NCBI RefSeq assembly: GCF_025685425.1 | Contig: NZ_JAGTAS010000058.1 | Location: forward strand, 558,001-622,000 | Direction of reading: 5' to 3' | Source of the DNA: Terriglobus albidus | GTDB taxonomy: Bacteria > Acidobacteriota > Terriglobia > Terriglobales > Acidobacteriaceae | DNA: 64,000 nucleotides | In this document: one piece after another, positions 17,787 to 26,683 of the stretch | How the letters are laid out: each line of letters opens with the position of its first letter | Numbering within the stretch: the first letter of the stretch is position 1 | The notes under the pieces: model-generated | What the model was told of the DNA's origin: nothing | What the model saw: the letters and a program-made list of their open reading frames with translations, nothing else | Databases searched by the model: none | Translations under genes and position numbers: made by a program

Positions 17787-20549
17787 ATGGCTGACGAGCA
17801 GAAACCCGCAATCTACCTGCTGGACGCAATGGCGTTCATCTTCCGCGCTTACCACGCCATGCAGCGGCAACGCCCCATGTCCACGCGCACCGGCATTCCC
17901 ACGGCGGCGACCTATGTCTTCGTGAACATGATCAACAAGCTGCGCCGCGACTTCCAGCCGAAGTACCTCGCCGCCATCTACGATCCTCCCGGCCCCGTCT
18001 TTCGTGATGAGCGCGCCCGCGAGATGAAGGCCGTCCGCAAGTGGAATATCAAAACCCAGCAGTTTGAAGATGTCGACTACGCCGGCTACAAGGCTACCCG
18101 TACCGAGACTCCACCTGACCTGCTGCAGCAGATGCCTTACATCCGCCGCTCCCTGGATGCGTTCCGCATTCCCGTGCTGCTCCACGAGGGCTTCGAAGCC
18201 GACGACGTGATCGGCACCCTCTCCTGCAAGTTTGCAGCAGAGGGATACAAGGTTTACGTCGTGTCTTCGGACAAGGACATGATGCAGCTTGTCAACGATG
18301 ATGTGCATATCCTGAATCCGACGAAGGACAACCTCATCCTCGATCCGAAGAAGGTCGAAGAGACGCTCGGCGTCCCACCGCAACGTGTGATCGATGTGAT
18401 GGCACTGCGGGGGGATTCGGTCGACAATATTCCCGGGGCTCCGGGCATCGGCGACAAGGGATCCGTGGAGCTGATTCAGCAGTTCGGCACCGTGGAAGCC
18501 GCGCTCGATCGTGCCGAAGAGGTCAAGCGTAAGACCTATCGAGAGAGTCTGCAGAACAATCGCGACAACATCATGCTTAGTAAAGAGCTGGTCACGATCC
18601 ACACCGATGTGCCTGTAGAGTACGACCTTGCCGCGATGGAGACGCAGCCGATCGACCCGATCGCCTGCCGCGAACTCTTTACCGAACTCGAATTTACGAC
18701 TCTGCTTAAAGAACTCGCTCCACCGGAAGATGCCAAACCGGCAGCTTACGTCCTCGATCCGACACCGGAACAGCTCGCGGCCCTGCTTACCTCCGCGAAG
18801 AAAGGCTTTGCTTTGGCAGTCTTCGAGAATGCTGCCGCCATTGCTTCGGAAGTCAGTGTTCCCGAGGAGGACGAAGCTGAACCGCCGCCGCCGGAGACTG
18901 GCAGCCTCTTCGCTGTACCACCTCCAATAGTCCCGGCTGCACCGGTTCCTCCTCCCTCACAATCATTACGCCTTGGGCTGGCAGTGGAAGGTCACGACGT
19001 GACCCTTGTCGACATGGCGCGACCGGAAGCACAACCGCTCAAGGCCTTACTGGAAGACGAGAGCATCCCTAAGTCTGTGCATGATCTCAAGTCATCCATA
19101 CGGGCAATCGAGTCTTGCGGCTTCACATTGCGTGGCGTCGTGGACGATGTGATGCTCTACAGCTATCTCATCAATCCAACTCACGGCTCGCATACGCTGG
19201 CCGACATTGCCGCGCGCTTCTCCAGCCGCGCCCTCGGTAAAGATCCAAATACGTTATTGGTCGAGTCTGCCGATGCCGTTCTCCGGCTCGCAAAACCGAT
19301 GAAGGATGATGTTGCGCGAGCCGAAACGATGAAGGTTTATGACGAGATCGATAAGCCGCTCGTCCCCGTCCTCCTCAAGATGGAGCGCGCAGGCGTACGC
19401 ATCGATCGCGAGGTTCTAGGCGATATGTCTTCCCGTCTTGCAGTCGAGATCGACTCGCTGAGCGAGCGCATCTACGAGACCAGCGGCCACCGTTTCAATA
19501 TCAATTCACCTAAGCAGCTCGGCGATGTGCTCTTCAACAAGATGGCGCTGCCCAAACCATTGAAGTATGGCAAGGGAAAGGTCATCTCCACGGCGCAAGA
19601 CGTTCTGGAAGAGCTTGCAGGGCGCCATGAAGTCCCCCGCCTCGTCCTCGAGTATCGCCAGCTCGCGAAGCTTAAGTCCACTTACCTTGATCAGTTACCG
19701 CAGCTCGCCGACAACGAAGGCCGTATCCATACGACCTTCAATCAGGTAGGCACGGCGACTGGTCGCCTCTCCTCCATCAACCCGAACCTGCAGAACATTC
19801 CTATTCGTACCGCGCTCGGGCGGGAGATCCGTGCCGCATTCATCGCGGCGCCCGGCAATGTACTGCTCTCAGCCGACTATTCGCAGATCGAGCTCCGGTT
19901 GATGGCGCACTTCTCGGACGATCCTCTGCTGGTCGACGCTTACCGCACAGGCAAAGACATCCACACGCTGACCGCCAGCGAGGTCTTTGGAGTCGATCCT
20001 GAGACGATGGACAAGGAGACGCGTAACCGCGCCAAGGCCGTCAACTTCGGCATCGTCTACGGCATCTCTCCCTTCGGCCTGGCGGCACAGCTCGGGATTG
20101 AACAGAAGGAAGCGAAGCTCTACATCGAGCGTTACTTTGAGCGCTATAAGGGAGTCCGCGCCTTTATCGACGGCGTGCTGGCGAGCGTGCGCGAAGAGCA
20201 GAAGGTCAAAACGCTCTTTGGCCGCGTGCGTCCTATCCCGGATATCCAGTCACGCAACGCCAATATGCGCGGCTTCGCCGAACGCACCGCAGTCAACACG
20301 CCGCTGCAGGGTACAGCCGCTGATCTGATCAAGGTCGCGATGCTGCGCATCGATGCGGAGCTATCCCGTCGTCAACTGAAGACGAAGATGACCCTGCAGG
20401 TACACGATGAACTCCTCTTCGATGTCTCTCCAGACGAAGCCGAAGAGGTGGAAGCCATGGTTAAGCACGAAATGGAATGCGTCATCGAACTCAAGGTCCC
20501 ACTCGTCGCCGACACCGGCGTGGGCAGCAACTGGAGAGATATCAAATAA
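17787..20549 (+). CDS. polA: DNA polymerase I
   Basis: 920 aa from the ATG at 17787 (MADEQKPAIYLLDAMAFIFRAYHAM); a frame from 17679 runs through the ATTCAAC repeats. The 5'-3' exonuclease domain (about 1-290) has ADDVIGTL, VSSDKDMMQL and DNIPGAPGIGDKGS. The central domain (about 330-560) keeps the proofreading fold (VHDLKSSIRAIESCG, DDVMLYSYLINP), but I cannot find the first DxE metal site; RLGLAVEGHDVTLV is there instead. The polymerase domain is intact (TATGRLSSINPNLQNIPIRT, SADYSQIELRLMAHFS, RNRAKAVNFGIVYGISPFGLA, QVHDELLFDV). So repair and Okazaki processing are expected, proofreading probably not. Confidence 0.97.
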   Translation: MADEQKPAIYLLDAMAFIFRAYHAMQRQRPMSTRTGIPTAATYVFVNMINKLRRDFQPKYLAAIYDPPGPVFRDERAREMKAVRKWNIKTQQFEDVDYAGYKATRTETPPDLLQQMPYIRRSLDAFRIPVLLHEGFEADDVIGTLSCKFAAEGYKVYVVSSDKDMMQLVNDDVHILNPTKDNLILDPKKVEETLGVPPQRVIDVMALRGDSVDNIPGAPGIGDKGSVELIQQFGTVEAALDRAEEVKRKTYRESLQNNRDNIMLSKELVTIHTDVPVEYDLAAMETQPIDPIACRELFTELEFTTLLKELAPPEDAKPAAYVLDPTPEQLAALLTSAKKGFALAVFENAAAIASEVSVPEEDEAEPPPPETGSLFAVPPPIVPAAPVPPPSQSLRLGLAVEGHDVTLVDMARPEAQPLKALLEDESIPKSVHDLKSSIRAIESCGFTLRGVVDDVMLYSYLINPTHGSHTLADIAARFSSRALGKDPNTLLVESADAVLRLAKPMKDDVARAETMKVYDEIDKPLVPVLLKMERAGVRIDREVLGDMSSRLAVEIDSLSERIYETSGHRFNINSPKQLGDVLFNKMALPKPLKYGKGKVISTAQDVLEELAGRHEVPRLVLEYRQLAKLKSTYLDQLPQLADNEGRIHTTFNQVGTATGRLSSINPNLQNIPIRTALGREIRAAFIAAPGNVLLSADYSQIELRLMAHFSDDPLLVDAYRTGKDIHTLTASEVFGVDPETMDKETRNRAKAVNFGIVYGISPFGLAAQLGIEQKEAKLYIERYFERYKGVRAFIDGVLASVREEQKVKTLFGRVRPIPDIQSRNANMRGFAERTAVNTPLQGTAADLIKVAMLRIDAELSRRQLKTKMTLQVHDELLFDVSPDEAEEVEAMVKHEMECVIELKVPLVADTGVGSNWRDIK

Positions 20550-20578
20550 TTGAATAAGGGAATAATTGAATAACAACA

Positions 20579-20607
20579 GCAAAGGCCCCGCTCCAGGAGG
20601 CCTTTGC
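20579..20607. terminator. Bidirectional terminator between convergent polA and ABC permease
   Basis: Stem GCAAAGGCC / GGCCTTTGC with an 11-nt loop, followed by TTATT. It is flanked by inverted ATTCAA-type repeats (family D copy 2, about 20550-20641). Confidence 0.75.
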
Positions 20608-20642
20608 TTATTCAATCATTCAATTTTTCAATCATTCAATTA

Positions 20643-21887
20643 CTAGCTGTACTTCAACCACTTCAGAATCTCGGGCAGCGTCGGCCGTTTACCGTACATC
20701 AGAATGCCCACGCGATAGATGCGGGCGGTGAGCCACAGCACGCCGTAGATGGTTGCCAGCAGAATCACCACCGAGGCTGCAATGTCATACCACGGCGGGT
20801 TGGAGATCGCGATGCGCAGATACATGATCAGCGGCGTACACGTAGGAACCAGCGAGATGATGCGCGAAAAGGGCGAGTTCGGGTCCGAGATCACCGGCAC
20901 CAGCACAAACATGCAGGCCGCCATTGGAAGCGCAATCACCATGTTGAACTGTTGCAGCTCCTGCTCGGAGTTCACCATCGCCCCGATCGCGGCAGCCATG
21001 CCGGAATACAGCAGAAAGCCCATCACGAAGTAGCCGATGAACGCGATAATCTGCCCTGCCGAGAAGCTGATGTGGATTGCGCCTGCGCCTGCCGCCGAGG
21101 CCATTGGCGCCGCTGACAGACCGAGCGCCGCCAACACCCAGATCCCGATCTGCGTCAGGCCGACCGCCCCTACACCGAGCAGCTTGCCGGTCATCATCTC
21201 CTGAGGCCGCACGGTCGCCAACATGACTTCAAAGACACGCGAAGTCTTCTCTTCAATGATTGAGCGAGCCACGTTCATGCCGTGTAACATCACCGCCATA
21301 TACATCAGGAAGAAGAGGACATACGCTCCGAAGAAAGCGGTCATCGTATCTGACTTCGAGATCTCGCCATTCTTGATGGTTTCGGTCTCGAGCTCAACGG
21401 GCGCCATCATCAGCTTGATCTCTCCGGCATCGACACCTTTGCGCTTCATGCCTTCGCGCACAATGGCGCGGCGCAAGGACGATTCAATCGCCTGCGTTGT
21501 CGAGATGTCGGCGCTGCTGATGGAGGTATAGGTCGCCTTCGGCTTGCCCTTATCCATATCGATCCACAGGAAGCCATCAATCTGCTTCTCCGCTGTCTCG
21601 TCCACGACCGCCTGACGGGTATTGCCTGTCGGCGGCGAGATGACATCCACCTGCATGGCGGAATCTTTGCCGTGCTCCAACTCGTCCTGCAGCGCCAAGG
21701 CGAGATCGGTATCGGCCGCAACCACCGCGATGTGCGAAGCAGCTTTTGAATGCCTGGACTTGACTACGGAGAACAGAATCCCGCCACCCATCAGCAGCGG
21801 AATCAGCATCGTCGTGACCAGAAAGGACTTGGTGCGCACGCGTTCCAGATACTCGCGCTTGGCGATCAACAGTGTATTGCTAGGCAT
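20643..21887 (-). CDS. ABC-2 type (NatB-like) transporter permease
   Basis: 414 aa from the ATG at 21887 (MPSNTLLIAKREYLERVRTK), which has AGGAGG at 8 nt. It overlaps the ATPase gene by 8 nt. One N-terminal span (about residues 19-40) is followed by a large extracytoplasmic domain (about 45-170), then a cluster of five to six spans in the C-terminal half with the conserved cytoplasmic motif SIIEEKTSRVFEVMLATVRPQEMMTGKLLGV. This is the NatB/YhaP layout of ATP-driven exporters for Na+ or small molecules; the substrate here is unknown. Confidence 0.88.
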   Translation of the reverse strand: MPSNTLLIAKREYLERVRTKSFLVTTMLIPLLMGGGILFSVVKSRHSKAASHIAVVAADTDLALALQDELEHGKDSAMQVDVISPPTGNTRQAVVDETAEKQIDGFLWIDMDKGKPKATYTSISSADISTTQAIESSLRRAIVREGMKRKGVDAGEIKLMMAPVELETETIKNGEISKSDTMTAFFGAYVLFFLMYMAVMLHGMNVARSIIEEKTSRVFEVMLATVRPQEMMTGKLLGVGAVGLTQIGIWVLAALGLSAAPMASAAGAGAIHISFSAGQIIAFIGYFVMGFLLYSGMAAAIGAMVNSEQELQQFNMVIALPMAACMFVLVPVISDPNSPFSRIISLVPTCTPLIMYLRIAISNPPWYDIAASVVILLATIYGVLWLTARIYRVGILMYGKRPTLPEILKWLKYS

Positions 21888-22791
21888 CGACATTGCCTCC
21901 TGCTCCAACTTCCTGGATGAAGATCTCTTCCAGCGTCGGTTCCATCACTTCAAAACGGGTAATGCGGGTTCCGCCATTCACCGCCTGTGCAAGAACCTGC
22001 TGCGCTGCCGCCTCATCCTTCAGCCTGATCTCAGCGGAGCCGTTATAGAGCCTCGCCTCTTCAACTGCCGGATCACGCAGGAAACCTGCATCTCCCTCAA
22101 AGGTCATCTGCACCCGGTTGCGGGGATAGCGCGATTTCACCTCACGCATGGTTCCGCTCAGCACTGGTCTGCCTCGTGAGATGAGACAGATGGCATCGCA
22201 CATCTTTTCGACCTGATCCATGCGATGTGTCGAGAACAGGATGGCGCGGCCCTCATTGCGGAGCTCCAGCATCGTATCGATCAGCAGCGTTGCATTCACA
22301 GGGTCCAGGCCGCTGAACGGTTCGTCCATGATGATCAGCTCCGGCTCGTGCAGCAGCGTTGAGATGAACTGGATCTTCTGCTGCATACCTTTGGAAAGCT
22401 CTTCCGTCTTCTTAGGAATCGCCTCGGTAATCTGCAGTCGTTCGCACCACTCATGGCTGCGCTTCAGCGCCGTGGCTTCGTCCAACCCGCGCAACTGTCC
22501 AAGAAAGACAAGCTGGTCAATGACCTTCATCTTCTTGTACAGTCCGCGCTCCTCGGGCAGATAGGCGACACGCTTCAAAGCATCGCGCTTGAACGGCTCG
22601 CCGAAAAGCCGGACAACGCCAGAGTCCGGCATCGTAATCCCCACCATCATACGGATCGAGCTGGTCTTTCCCGAGCCGTTTGGTCCTAACAGGCCAAACA
22701 TGGTTCCGGGTTCGATGGAGAAGGAGAGGTCTTCGACTGCAACTTTTTTGTCATAAACCTTACGAACGTGTTCGAGTTGAACAATAGACAT
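21880..22791 (-). CDS. ABC transporter ATP-binding protein (NatA-like)
   Basis: 303 aa. Walker A GPNGSGKT (36-43), Q-loop region AYLPEERGLYKKMKV, signature LSKGMQQK (132-139), Walker B LIIMDEP (152-158) and the switch H in FSTHRMD are all intact. The DUF4162-type C-terminal part (about 215-303) is usual for NatA/CcmA-like exporters. It is the upstream partner of the overlapping permease. The gene is divergent from recG, with a 133-bp gap that must hold both promoters. Confidence 0.93.
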   Translation of the reverse strand: MSIVQLEHVRKVYDKKVAVEDLSFSIEPGTMFGLLGPNGSGKTSSIRMMVGITMPDSGVVRLFGEPFKRDALKRVAYLPEERGLYKKMKVIDQLVFLGQLRGLDEATALKRSHEWCERLQITEAIPKKTEELSKGMQQKIQFISTLLHEPELIIMDEPFSGLDPVNATLLIDTMLELRNEGRAILFSTHRMDQVEKMCDAICLISRGRPVLSGTMREVKSRYPRNRVQMTFEGDAGFLRDPAVEEARLYNGSAEIRLKDEAAAQQVLAQAVNGGTRITRFEVMEPTLEEIFIQEVGAGGNVDA

Positions 22792-22924
22792 TGATGTTCC
22801 TGAGGGAAGTTTACTAGTTGGCCGATTTCGGGGCCGGATGCCGGATCATTTGCACTTTCCTCAGGACCAGCGGCGCGCACGCAGGATAAACGGCGGCCGG
22901 CACCCTACAATGCGATAAGACCCG

Positions 22925-25240
22925 ATGTACCCGGTGATGAAGACCCAGCCTCCCAGCCCACGAACCAGTCAACTCCCGCGTGAAGCTCAGACATTCGCCA
23001 CGGACGTCAAGTTCGTTAAAGGCGTCGGTGAGCGCATCGCGACAGCTCTGAAAGAGCGTGGGGTGGAGACGGTCGAGGACCTGCTCTACCATCTCCCCTT
23101 CCGCTATGAAGACCGCCTGCATCCGCGTCATCTTCGTGAGCTCAAACCGGGTGAGATGGCCTCGGTCATCGGTGAAGTTCGCGGTTCTGCGCTCCTTCGC
23201 ACCAAAAAGATGCCCATCTTCGAAGTCACGGTCGGCCAGGGCCTCGATACCGTCAAATGCCTGTGGTTTCGCGGCACGTACCTGCAGGGGAAGTTCAAGG
23301 CCGGCCAGATGGTCGCACTCTACGGCAAGGTCGAGGCCTCCAGCAGCCGCCCGGGCGCCTTCAAGATGATTCAGCCGCAGTTCGAGTTCCTGCCGGATGC
23401 CTCTGCCACCGGCGAAGATGCCGAGTTCGCCGGTCTCGAGGTCGGCCGCATTGTCCCCGTCTATGAATCGCTCGGCGGCACCACGGCGTGGGGCGCCAAA
23501 CTGGGCAGCAAATGGCTTCGCCGGGTGCTGTGGGATCTGCTCGCCGAGGTCAAAGATGCGCCGGAAACTCTTCCGCTCGCGCTGCGCAAACGGCTTAATC
23601 TTCCGGGACGTATGGCAGCTCTGCGAGAGGTTCACTTCCCAAGCGAAGGCACTCGACTGGAGGACCTCACCTACGCCCGCACCCCTGCGCTGCGCCGTCT
23701 TGTCTTTGAAGAGCTCTTTTATCTGGAACTCGGCCTCGAGCTCAAACGCCGCCGCATGCGCGAGCGTGAAGGAATCGCCTTCCAGACCGGCACCGACGTT
23801 CGCGAAGCGTTGAAGCAGATTCTTCCCTTCCACCCAACGGCGGCACAGAAAAGGGTGCTGGGAGAAATTGTCGCCGATATGCAGCACCCGCAACCGATGC
23901 GCCGTCTGCTGCAGGGTGACGTCGGCAGCGGCAAAACCATCGTCGCCCTGGAGGCGGCTATTGTCGCCATGGAAAATGGCTATCAGGCCGCCCTGATGGC
24001 TCCAACAGAGATTCTGGCCACACAACATTACCTCTCCGCGCGCAAGGTCCTCCAGAAGGCCACCAAAGAAGACGGAAATCGCCGCTACCGTATCACGCTG
24101 CTCACCGGTTCGCTTGAGCCGGCGGAGAAGAAAGCAGCACGCGGCAAAATCTATCGCGGTGAAACCGACCTGGTGATCGGCACCCACGCGCTGCTCGAAG
24201 AGAAGGTGGACTTCGATCGGCTTGGCCTCATCATTGTCGACGAGCAGCATCGCTTCGGCGTCCAGCAGCGCTTCCGCCTGATGAAGAAGCCTGGCGCGGC
24301 TGAACCCGATGTCCTGGTGATGACCGCGACTCCGATTCCACGCACGCTCGCTCTCACCATGTATGGTGACCTCGATGTCTCCATCCTCGATGAGCTGCCT
24401 CCGGGCCGGACGCCCATCGTCACCCGCCGCGTGGAAGAACAGCGTTCCGCCGAGGTGTGGGATTTCGTCCGGAAACAGGTCCAGGCCGGACGCCAGGCGT
24501 ATGTCGTTTATCCATTGATTGAAGGAACAAACGATGATCAGCCGGAGTTGGATTTCGCGCACGATCAGCCTCCGGCAGAAGAGACTGCTCCGAAGAAAGG
24601 CTCGCGAAAAAAAACCGGCGAACTCTTCAAGGCCAAGCTCAAGTCAGCCACGCAAATGTATGAGGAGCTCAGTGCCGGCCCACTTCGCGGTCTGCGGCTT
24701 GGACTACTGCATGGCCGGCTCGATGCTGCTGAGAAGGAGGTCGTCATGGCTCGCTTCCAGCGCGGCGAGATCGACGTTCTTCTCTCCACTACGGTGATCG
24801 AAGTTGGCGTCGATGTGCCCAATGCCAGCGTCATGGTGATCGAACATGCAGAGCGTTTCGGACTCGCCCAGATGCATCAACTGCGAGGCCGTGTCGGCCG
24901 TGGCTCCGCGAAGAGCTATTGCATCCTGCTGACCGGACCGACTGTCTCACCCGAAGCCGATCAGCGGCTCGATGCCATGGTGCGTTCGCAAAACGGATTT
25001 GAGCTCGCCGAGATCGACCTGGAGCAACGCGGCCCTGGCGAGTTCTTCGGCACCCGCCAGTCCGGCCTGCCCGAGTTCCGCGTCGCGAGTCTGCTACGCG
25101 ATCGCGAGACCCTGGAGCTAGCCAAGCGCGAAGCGGCAAACTTCGCGATCAATGCTGAAGCAACGGAAGAAGAGAAAGAAACCGTTCGCACTCAGTTGAA
25201 ACAACACTGGCAACGGCACTATGGATTGGTGGAAGCGTGA
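22925..25240 (+). CDS. recG: ATP-dependent DNA helicase RecG
   Basis: 771 aa, slightly long. It remodels stalled replication forks and branch-migrates Holliday junctions. An N-terminal wedge/OB region (about 30-230; VKFVKGVGERIATALKERGVETVEDLLYHLPFRYEDR) is followed by helicase motifs: Walker A LLQGDVGSGKT, motif Ia MAPTEILATQHY, DEQH box IIVDEQHRFGVQQRF, motif III VMTATPIPRTLALTMYGDLDVS, motifs V/VI STTVIEVGVDVPNASVMVIEHAERFGLAQMHQLRGRVGRG. An acidic, Lys-rich insertion (about residues 535-575) precedes the second RecA lobe and is not part of the core. Confidence 0.97.
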   Translation: MYPVMKTQPPSPRTSQLPREAQTFATDVKFVKGVGERIATALKERGVETVEDLLYHLPFRYEDRLHPRHLRELKPGEMASVIGEVRGSALLRTKKMPIFEVTVGQGLDTVKCLWFRGTYLQGKFKAGQMVALYGKVEASSSRPGAFKMIQPQFEFLPDASATGEDAEFAGLEVGRIVPVYESLGGTTAWGAKLGSKWLRRVLWDLLAEVKDAPETLPLALRKRLNLPGRMAALREVHFPSEGTRLEDLTYARTPALRRLVFEELFYLELGLELKRRRMREREGIAFQTGTDVREALKQILPFHPTAAQKRVLGEIVADMQHPQPMRRLLQGDVGSGKTIVALEAAIVAMENGYQAALMAPTEILATQHYLSARKVLQKATKEDGNRRYRITLLTGSLEPAEKKAARGKIYRGETDLVIGTHALLEEKVDFDRLGLIIVDEQHRFGVQQRFRLMKKPGAAEPDVLVMTATPIPRTLALTMYGDLDVSILDELPPGRTPIVTRRVEEQRSAEVWDFVRKQVQAGRQAYVVYPLIEGTNDDQPELDFAHDQPPAEETAPKKGSRKKTGELFKAKLKSATQMYEELSAGPLRGLRLGLLHGRLDAAEKEVVMARFQRGEIDVLLSTTVIEVGVDVPNASVMVIEHAERFGLAQMHQLRGRVGRGSAKSYCILLTGPTVSPEADQRLDAMVRSQNGFELAEIDLEQRGPGEFFGTRQSGLPEFRVASLLRDRETLELAKREAANFAINAEATEEEKETVRTQLKQHWQRHYGLVEA

Positions 25241-25243
25241 AAG

Positions 25244-25690
25244 CAGTTGCTGGTTGCTGGTTCCTGGTTGCTAGTTGGGCCCGTGCCGTATGGCTTGGTG
25301 ACACACTCAGATCGTTTTTCCTAGGGCGTATCGACAACTTCAGTTGATCTGACAGAGGATGACCTGAAACTGGTGGGAGCAGCGGGGTCCCCATCCAGCC
25401 TTGCTGGATGGGGTGTTCAGCGGGCTTCAGCCCGCTGATACAGGCGTAAAAAATAGAGGGGCTTTCAGCCCTGGGCCGCCTCTGTACGCGAGGAAAAAGC
25501 CCAGGGCTAAAGCCCATTTGATGTTGAGCCGATACACCGTGGGCTGAAAGCCCACGGCTCCCACCGAATCGAGCTTCGCTCGAACATCCCGACCAACGCG
25601 ATGCGATGGATGGGCACCAGAGTATCGGTTATCGGTTATCTGGAATTTGTCGATACACCCTAGCAACTAGGAACCAGCAACCAGCAACTG
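25244..25690. repeat. Composite nested palindromic element
   Basis: About 447 bp filling the whole spacer between recG and the response regulator. The outer arms 25244-25274 and 25661-25690 are inverted copies of a CAGTTGCTGGTTGCTGG-type sequence. The inner arms CTAGGGCGTATCGACAA (25321-25337) and TTGTCGATACACCCTAG (25647-25663) form a second inverted pair with one mismatch. Inside are smaller palindromes: CCCCATCCAGC/GCTGGATGGGG, AGCGGGCTTCAGCCCGCT, GGGCTTTAGCCC-type and GTGGGCTGAAAGCCCAC. No coding frame is supported. Confidence 0.8.
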
Positions 25691-25694
25691 GTCT

Positions 25695-26141
25695 TTAGGC
25701 TGTCGCCGGATACGCCTCAGTCCGCTGCTGTGCGAGCGGCGTCATCTGTACGACATGTTTCTTCGGTCCGCGCTTGCGGGCGACCAAAATGCGCACCCGG
25801 TCCAGCAGCTCCGATGCCGAGTTCGCGCCCTTGGGAAGAAACGCATCGGCGGCTTCGTTGCGATCGGCGCTGGTGATTGTTCCTGACACCATCAGCGAAG
25901 GTAGCGCGGGATGAATCTCCTTGGCGCGACGGATGAGTGCGTTCCCATCCATCTGCGGCATGGTTAGATCTGTCAGCAGCAGATCGACCGAACCCGGGAG
26001 TGCCTGATTCAGCATCTCCAGTGCCTGATGGGGAGATTGTGTATCGATCACGCGATATCCGCGCGTTTCCAGAAGGAACTTCCGCACGGATAGAGACTGT
26101 TCATTGTCGTCGACGCAAAGGATGGTCTTTTTGGGGCGCAT
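25695..26141 (-). CDS. Stand-alone response regulator receiver
   Basis: 148 aa from the ATG at 26141 (MRPKKTILCVDDNEQSLSVRKFLLETRGYRV); an upstream ATG at 26234 adds an unconserved basic leader. The receiver has D11/D12, the phospho-acceptor D58 (LLLTDLTMPQMDG), S86 (MVSGTIT) and K104 (FLPKGA). The C-terminal extension (about 118-148, VARKRGPKKHVVQMTPLAQQRTEAYPATA) is basic and has no recognised output domain. Partner kinase unknown. Confidence 0.88.
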   Translation of the reverse strand: MRPKKTILCVDDNEQSLSVRKFLLETRGYRVIDTQSPHQALEMLNQALPGSVDLLLTDLTMPQMDGNALIRRAKEIHPALPSLMVSGTITSADRNEAADAFLPKGANSASELLDRVRILVARKRGPKKHVVQMTPLAQQRTEAYPATA

Positions 26142-26683
26142 GTGTTGCCTGTTCCTTGGTGTTGCTCTGCGAACGAGCTGCTCTGGCGCAAGGGCAGCGC
26201 CTGTTGGTGCGGTGATTCCGCGGCGGGTATGCACTTCGACTCAGGGAAAGACAAGGCTCTCCCGCTGCTTTCGCACAGGCGAAAAGCAGTGACGTACCGT
26301 GGGCATACCGGGCCGCGGAGAGAGGGGGATGCAGGCGAAATGCAGGTTGCCCTTCACCGTCGTCCTTCAGGGAGAAAACGCTTGTGCCGCCGTCGCAGCC
26401 GCGTACCACGCGGCTGCATGTGCTGGTGTGCGTTCGGGCCCCAGGGATCGGCGCTGCGGCCTGCGCAGTGCCCCTCTCAGCTTCAGTTGTGTGTCAGATC
26501 AGAAACCCTGCGTCGTGGTGTTCCGTACCTCGAACGCTTGGCAAGAGTACGAAGCTCTGAGGTGCGGCGCAATAGCGAAAGTAGAGCGAACATTCGCGGG
26601 CTTTCCACTTGCGGTTCCACCGCAATCGGTGGAACCGTCGTAGTTATTGGTGATTTATACGATGTTGCATGTTGAAATGTGGC
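26142..26683. other. Non-coding spacer with a perfect hairpin
   Basis: 542 bp with no gene I can support; the open frames here have neither family resemblance nor plausible ribosome sites. It contains a perfect 11-bp stem CGGTTCCACCG / CGGTGGAACCG (26612-26637) with a CAAT loop, 47 bp beyond the PhzF gene's stop codon. The hairpin lacks a T-run, so it is a doubtful terminator. The promoter of the response regulator must lie near 26150-26250. Confidence 0.5.

Noticed and set aside
22814-24562. 582-codon open frame antisense to recG
   Set aside because: recG on the other strand has every helicase motif; the antisense product has no family features and reflects codon bias in GC-rich DNA.
26142-26675. 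Plus-strand frame of 177 codons in the spacer upstream of the response regulator
   Set aside because: Composition is Arg/Cys-rich and disordered, with no ribosome site or recognisable fold; the spacer is treated as non-coding.
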